From NCBI GenBank assembly GCA_963556495.2, contig OY747702.1, forward strand, positions 41,325,680 to 41,389,679: 64,000 nt of DNA, in the 5' to 3' direction. A model generated the notes under the pieces. That model did no database searches. It was not told where the DNA came from and saw only the letters and a program-made list of their open reading frames with translations. Source of the stretch: Valencia hispanica (Eukaryota; Chordata; Actinopteri; Cyprinodontiformes; Valenciidae). Below, in pieces: positions 59,236 to 64,000 of the stretch. Position 1 is the first letter of the stretch; every line of letters begins with the position of its first letter. The position numbers and the translations under genes are program-made.

Positions 59236-62200
59236 GGTTGGACAAATTCTGCAGTGTTGTCACCCATGAATACATGTCTAGTCTTTTTGTGTGTTTTGTT
59301 AACTCTGCAGAAACTCACAGAACGAGGTAAATTAGCTGCCAGAGAAAAAAAGATCAAAACAAAACAGAAAACAAATCTTGTCTAGCCCTGTTTCTGTTTT
59401 GGACAGCCAGGACGGGTTTAAACATTTTGTCTTGCATTTCACAGAAAAGGTGATTGATCAGTTTCATAAACACAGTCCCTGAATTAGCAGATAGAGGCTG
59501 CCGTTCTTTGAACACTTCTGAGAGAGATAAATGCAGCGTTTGCATTCACGAAACAAAAACTGCAGCTGCAGCCTCTGACTCCCACTTCACCGTGTAAAAA
59601 GAAGAGAACCACAATATCTCAAGAATTTTAAAATGGCCCCTGAAGTATCCATAACCACATCCACTCCTGTGCCCAAAAGTGATATTTCTTTGCATGTGAC
59701 ATGAACCCAATGAAAGGATTTGAAGGACATCTTTATTTAGGCGTGAGCTGAGGAGAAAAGAGCCCTGAGTAGGCAGCCAGAGGCCCTTCAGAACCCAGGA
59801 ACCTTTCATGATGTGCTTGAGCTGCATGCATTATCTGTTGCATGTCAGAGGCTGATGGGAGCTCGTTTGTCAACACGACGGAGCTGAAAATACTATAAAT
59901 CACGTCTGTGCTATCTACACACATTAATTGGACTGTAACAGTGAGGAACCGCTGCTCTTGTGTCTGCAGTTCTGTAGCCATTGTTGGGCTGATTTAAAAA
60001 GCTTCCAGGAGACAGAGGATCCTTCTCTCTGCTTCTGCCTCGGTTCCATTTGCTGTTAAGTGTTCGGTCTCAAGTGCTTTGCCATTTTAAAGCTCCATTG
60101 CATGCAAGGATCATTATTTCTTCTTTTTTTTTTTTTAAGAGGCTTTGGTTGTACCTTCAGTGACTAAAACTGCACTTATAGCTGGCAGTAAGCTCCCACT
60201 TTCCAGTGCTGAAGTTGATCAACTGTGCGATCAGACATCTGATGAGAAATCTAGAGGGCGTTTGGGAGCATTTACTGCAAATGACTCCTGGCACTGCCCT
60301 CTTTAATATTGCTCCATCTGATCACAATTTGGCATCAAAAGGAAGAGGGAGGCTTGGGTATAATTTGGGGCAGCTCTCCGTTTTTCTATACCACTACATA
60401 AGAGGAAAGAAAAGAAAATCAAAACCTGCCACAAACACAGCCTGAAGAGGGGAGGAAACAGAGACATTACCAGTGTAAATGATGTGCTGCTGCATCGGGT
60501 GAGATTTTTTAAAATCAGGGGATTTAAGTCAACGGAAGTGACTGGAAAATAGGAGTCAGGGCGGCGGAGGCGTTAGTAATGGTCCAATTTGCCATTACAG
60601 TTTATTTCTTTACTGGAAACATGGTGGGAATCTCACCTCAGAATTAAACTGGAAGTGAGGAGCCAAAGATTCTGGACATCTCAAAGGATTCATGTCATCC
60701 GTGTTGGGGGTGGGGGACAAAATATATATTTTTCTGGGAATACCTACATGGAATAAAAGTCTAATGTTCCCACTTAAATTCCACCTCAGATGTTTCGTAT
60801 TCCTACCAGCAGAGGGAGCCAGCAGACACAAAAGACCCAGTTGGTTCAAGAGGAAGGAAACCTCAAGCGTTTCTCAAAAGGTTCGGGTTGTGTATACTTT
60901 TGCATTTACTTTGGCATAGCCTATATTGTTTTCATTTTTGTGAAATTAGCAATTTATAGCTTAACACTTAAAGTATCACTCCGTCATTGTGAAGTGGATT
61001 GTTAAATATGCTTAGCCTACAGGTATCTCTTTTTGGAAGAATAAAATCAAATCAAATAAACATAAATTACACCCATAAATAAAAATATTTTAAGATCGTA
61101 GCATTTCTTTGCCTCCTATTTCAGGTACTGTACATAAAACATTACTGAGACTTTATTTATGTTATAGCTCTCATTTTTAAAGAGATTTATATAGCTTTTA
61201 GCAACACACAAAATACATTCCCATCCCATTAATTTGTTTGTGTTGTTATAATTTCATAATTGGACAAATAAATTAGAATTCCTTGTGGCCATGTAATAAA
61301 TTCATGCAGCATAAATCCCACGTATCAATAATAAAAAAGAATGATATCATAAATTTTACAAACTTATATTGGTGTACATATGATAATAATAATAAAAGTC
61401 GATCATGTACCTAAAAATTTCATTTATTTGAATTATTTACTGATCCATTTCATTTTCAACACAAATACACAGTAGGCTATATTTCTTAAAATACTTCAAA
61501 CTGCTCCTCTGCTTTTATCCACCCAATGGATATTTAATATTGGATGATAAACCTGTTAATATAAATCAATATTAAGGATTATCAAAATATTTACAGCGCA
61601 GGTGTTTTAGAGTAGACAGGGGCGTTACGTTTTCTATTAAGAATCAAACACCGCACAATGGTTTCATATTAGAAAAGAGAAGTGACAGACATCTGACCCA
61701 AAAGAACAGCGATAATATATATATATATATTATTGTTTTGTTTATAGTTGATTCAAACTTGACACTAGAAAGGTTGAGGGAAATGGTTGGTGGAAATACA
61801 CAAGGTCTTTAACTCGGTTAACATTTAATGATATAAACAAATGCCCAATAGCGTAAAAGGTGATGCCCTCTCAAAAGAAGAAGAAACCAAGCTGCTGTTT
61901 ACATTCCCTGCCACTTACTGCTGCTTTTCCTCGCTGTGAGGTTCCTAAAACTCAACCAGCGGTGCTCTGCTACACATCACCGGGATGGCCTCACATTGTT
62001 GGACACGTTTTTTAGTTATCCTCCACTTTTCCCAGTTTACAAAGCTGCAGCGGGTCAGGGAGTCTGGTTTCAGGACAAAAAAAGACAGTGTGTGGGAATT
62101 AAAAGAAAATACACGAAGGACAAAGAAATAACCAAATTTACAACAAAAAAAACCCCTCCATCTCCAATAGTGGTCAGGAGAAAATGGGTGTGATGTTGGC

Positions 62201-62945
62201 CTTGGGTGGGATGAGGAGTTTCTGATAGAACAAGGGCAGGGTGTGTGAAAATCTCCAGATGTATCTGCGGTTTGTGTTTCCCACCGATTTCAGTTGTGTT
62301 TTTATATTTTGTGGTGACAGATTTTCTTCTTTTAATTCCCAAGGAACCTGCAGTCCTGAGAGAAAGGCTCACAATTCCACACACCATTTGAATCCGTGTT
62401 TAGGTCACACAGCAACCTAAAGTAACAAACATCATTTTATTGTGTTTTTTCCCCCCCCAGAAGAAATCTGCAACTGATTGGTGTGAAATGGCCACCATCT
62501 GAAATAAAATGCTCATAAACTTATTTTATTTTATCCGGTCAGAATAGAAACTAAACGTAAAAGATATGAGAAAAGTCAGGGAGGTATATTGAGTGGCCAC
62601 TAGATGGTATGATCTGTCGGCTTTGGACGAGCTGACCTAAGATGATTTTATTTGTTAAACATGAATTCAGACTGCAGCACGTCTAAATATCTGTTTAGAA
62701 CGCTTAAATGTAGGCTGTAACATGAATGTGGTTCTGACTTTATTTGGGCAGAGCTGGATGTTTTTTTTCTGGGATTCACGTTTCAAAAACCATTTTGAAA
62801 TAATCTTTATGAGATGATCAGCAGGCAAACTACCTATTATATAACCATTCTTTCATTTACAAGACATTTGAAGAAGGTCAGTGTTGTCGCATCTCTTAAA
62901 AAAATCGTTTTTGTACAACGCACATAAAATAGTAAAAAATATACA
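59236..62945. other. Gene-free interval downstream of bod1l1, possible regulatory DNA
   Basis: No coding exon, RNA gene or named transposon was recognised. The part from about 59540 to 60250 is less AT-rich and free of simple repeats. In human the gene beside BOD1L1 is NKX3-2, so if synteny holds this may be nkx3-2 flanking control DNA; that is inference only. Confidence 0.4.
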
Positions 62946-62946
62946 C

Positions 62947-63020
<74 letters not shown>
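62947..63020. repeat. (AAT)n microsatellite, about 24 units
   Basis: Uninterrupted trinucleotide run. On the minus strand it creates a poly-Ile open frame that is not a gene. Confidence 0.97.
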
Positions 63021-64000
63021 GTCTACATTTCCCCTCAGGATAATTAATAATTTTTTTTAAAATCAGATGCAGCTTCTGTTTGTAAGTGTTAGAAAGGCTT
63101 AATAAACAGAAGTTAAAGTGACAAAATAATTTTACAGGTAAAGAAAAAAAAATTGTCTTCCAAAAATGAGGCAAAAAAAAAAAAAGATTGGCCAAAATAA
63201 AATGTCTTTCAAGAAAGCGTCGATGAAGCAAATCATTTGGATCCTAAATATGCGGTCATTTTTTTAGATCCTGCGCACTTAAACAGGGAGAACCTGTGGT
63301 TTGCAAATGCGTGGATCAGACGCATCATGGTGTAATTTGGGGTAGAAGTTGTGAAAGATAGGTGGTGAAAGGTCCTGATCTTCTAGACAGATGTTTAAAT
63401 CTCTAAATTATGGGATGTAGTTAGTTTGTACATATGGTGTATTCCTGTTTAAAGTCTACAAAAACAAACTATTTAGTTTTCTCTCTCTGTCAAACATCAT
63501 GTCAGGGCGTATTTTACACACATATGCGCCGTGACTTATGATATGACGTTTTGATGATATTTTCCCCACCTTAATTAAAACACCTCACAGTCCACAGTTG
63601 GATTTAGGTTCCTATTATTAGGAACTATGTCCACGTGCTGAGGTCTACCTGTTTTGCTTGTTTTGCTGCGTTGCAGGTTAAACAAAGCACAACAGACCCC
63701 GAGTGATCCGGAAAGCTTCTCCCACTTTGTTCCGTCAATTCTGGACTTGCTTTCCAGTTTAAGGAAACACTCATATTAGACTAGTCTACAGGCAGAGCTG
63801 TCAGAATGATGAAGGGATCACTTTTTAAAAACTGTACGCTTTTATGCAAGGGTGATGCATTTAGGTGATGTGGAGAAAATTGGATAAGTAAAAGCTTTTC
63901 ACATGTGTTTGACTGCGTTCTTGTGATATTAGGTTGTTTAGTTTTTTTTCCCTCTTTGAGCTTTAAAAGGTTTATCCCATAAATACTCGATTCCTACTAT
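63021..64000. other. No gene or named repeat to the window edge
   Basis: AT-rich DNA with short chance frames only. Confidence 0.5.

Noticed and set aside
62896..63231. 111-aa poly-isoleucine frame
   Set aside because: Produced by the (AAT)n microsatellite on the reverse strand.

Overview
The window reads as teleost fish DNA, probably from a percomorph (perhaps cyprinodontiform) species; that placement is a guess from repeat style. The evidence is intron-rich vertebrate genes, an actinodin gene (a fish-only fin-ray protein family), and a dense load of fish-type Tc1, hAT, piggyBac, L1, L2-like and SINE copies. No bacterial or viral gene was recognised.

Layout. 1-5.1 kb: broken piggyBac transposase gene, two SINEs, a MITE and an L2-like LINE 3' end. 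5.8-7.7 kb (+): actinodin. 8.3-14.2 kb (-): cops6, convergent with actinodin and head-to-head with fbxl12 (+, 14.95-17.0 kb) across a 758-bp shared promoter interval. 18.4-22.2 kb: composite of nested transposons that includes a G-rich tandem array. 22.8-25.0 kb: a 5'-truncated L1 with perfect 16-bp target duplications, itself interrupted by a Tc1/mariner element whose 347-aa DD38E transposase reads intact. 25.0-30.9 kb (+): aurkb with a cell-cycle type promoter. 31.0-32.0 kb: a Tc1-like deletion derivative. 32.1 kb: tRNA-Leu(AAG). 33.2-54.8 kb (+): bod1l1, 31 coding exons, with several transposons in its introns. 54.8-64 kb: no gene recognised; three decayed Tc1 copies and possibly non-coding regulatory DNA.

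CDS models were built by hand from splice sites, reading phase and protein family similarity. All five host genes give uninterrupted frames: actinodin 352 aa, COPS6 316 aa, FBXL12 409 aa, AURKB 330 aa, BOD1L1 1915 aa. The host genes form no operon-like unit. Three are general cell-cycle or proteostasis genes: COPS6 and FBXL12 both act on cullin-RING ligases and share a promoter interval, and AURKB is a mitotic kinase. BOD1L1 protects replication forks, and actinodin is structural.

The most unusual content is mobile DNA: a possibly active DD38E (Intruder-type) transposon inside a recent L1 next to the aurkb promoter; a three-level nest (MITE in hAT in MITE) in bod1l1 intron 4, two levels of which have perfect 8-bp target duplications; and a Tc1 deletion derivative carrying foreign sequence and about 3.7 copies of a 158-bp repeat, each copy holding a G-quadruplex-type motif.
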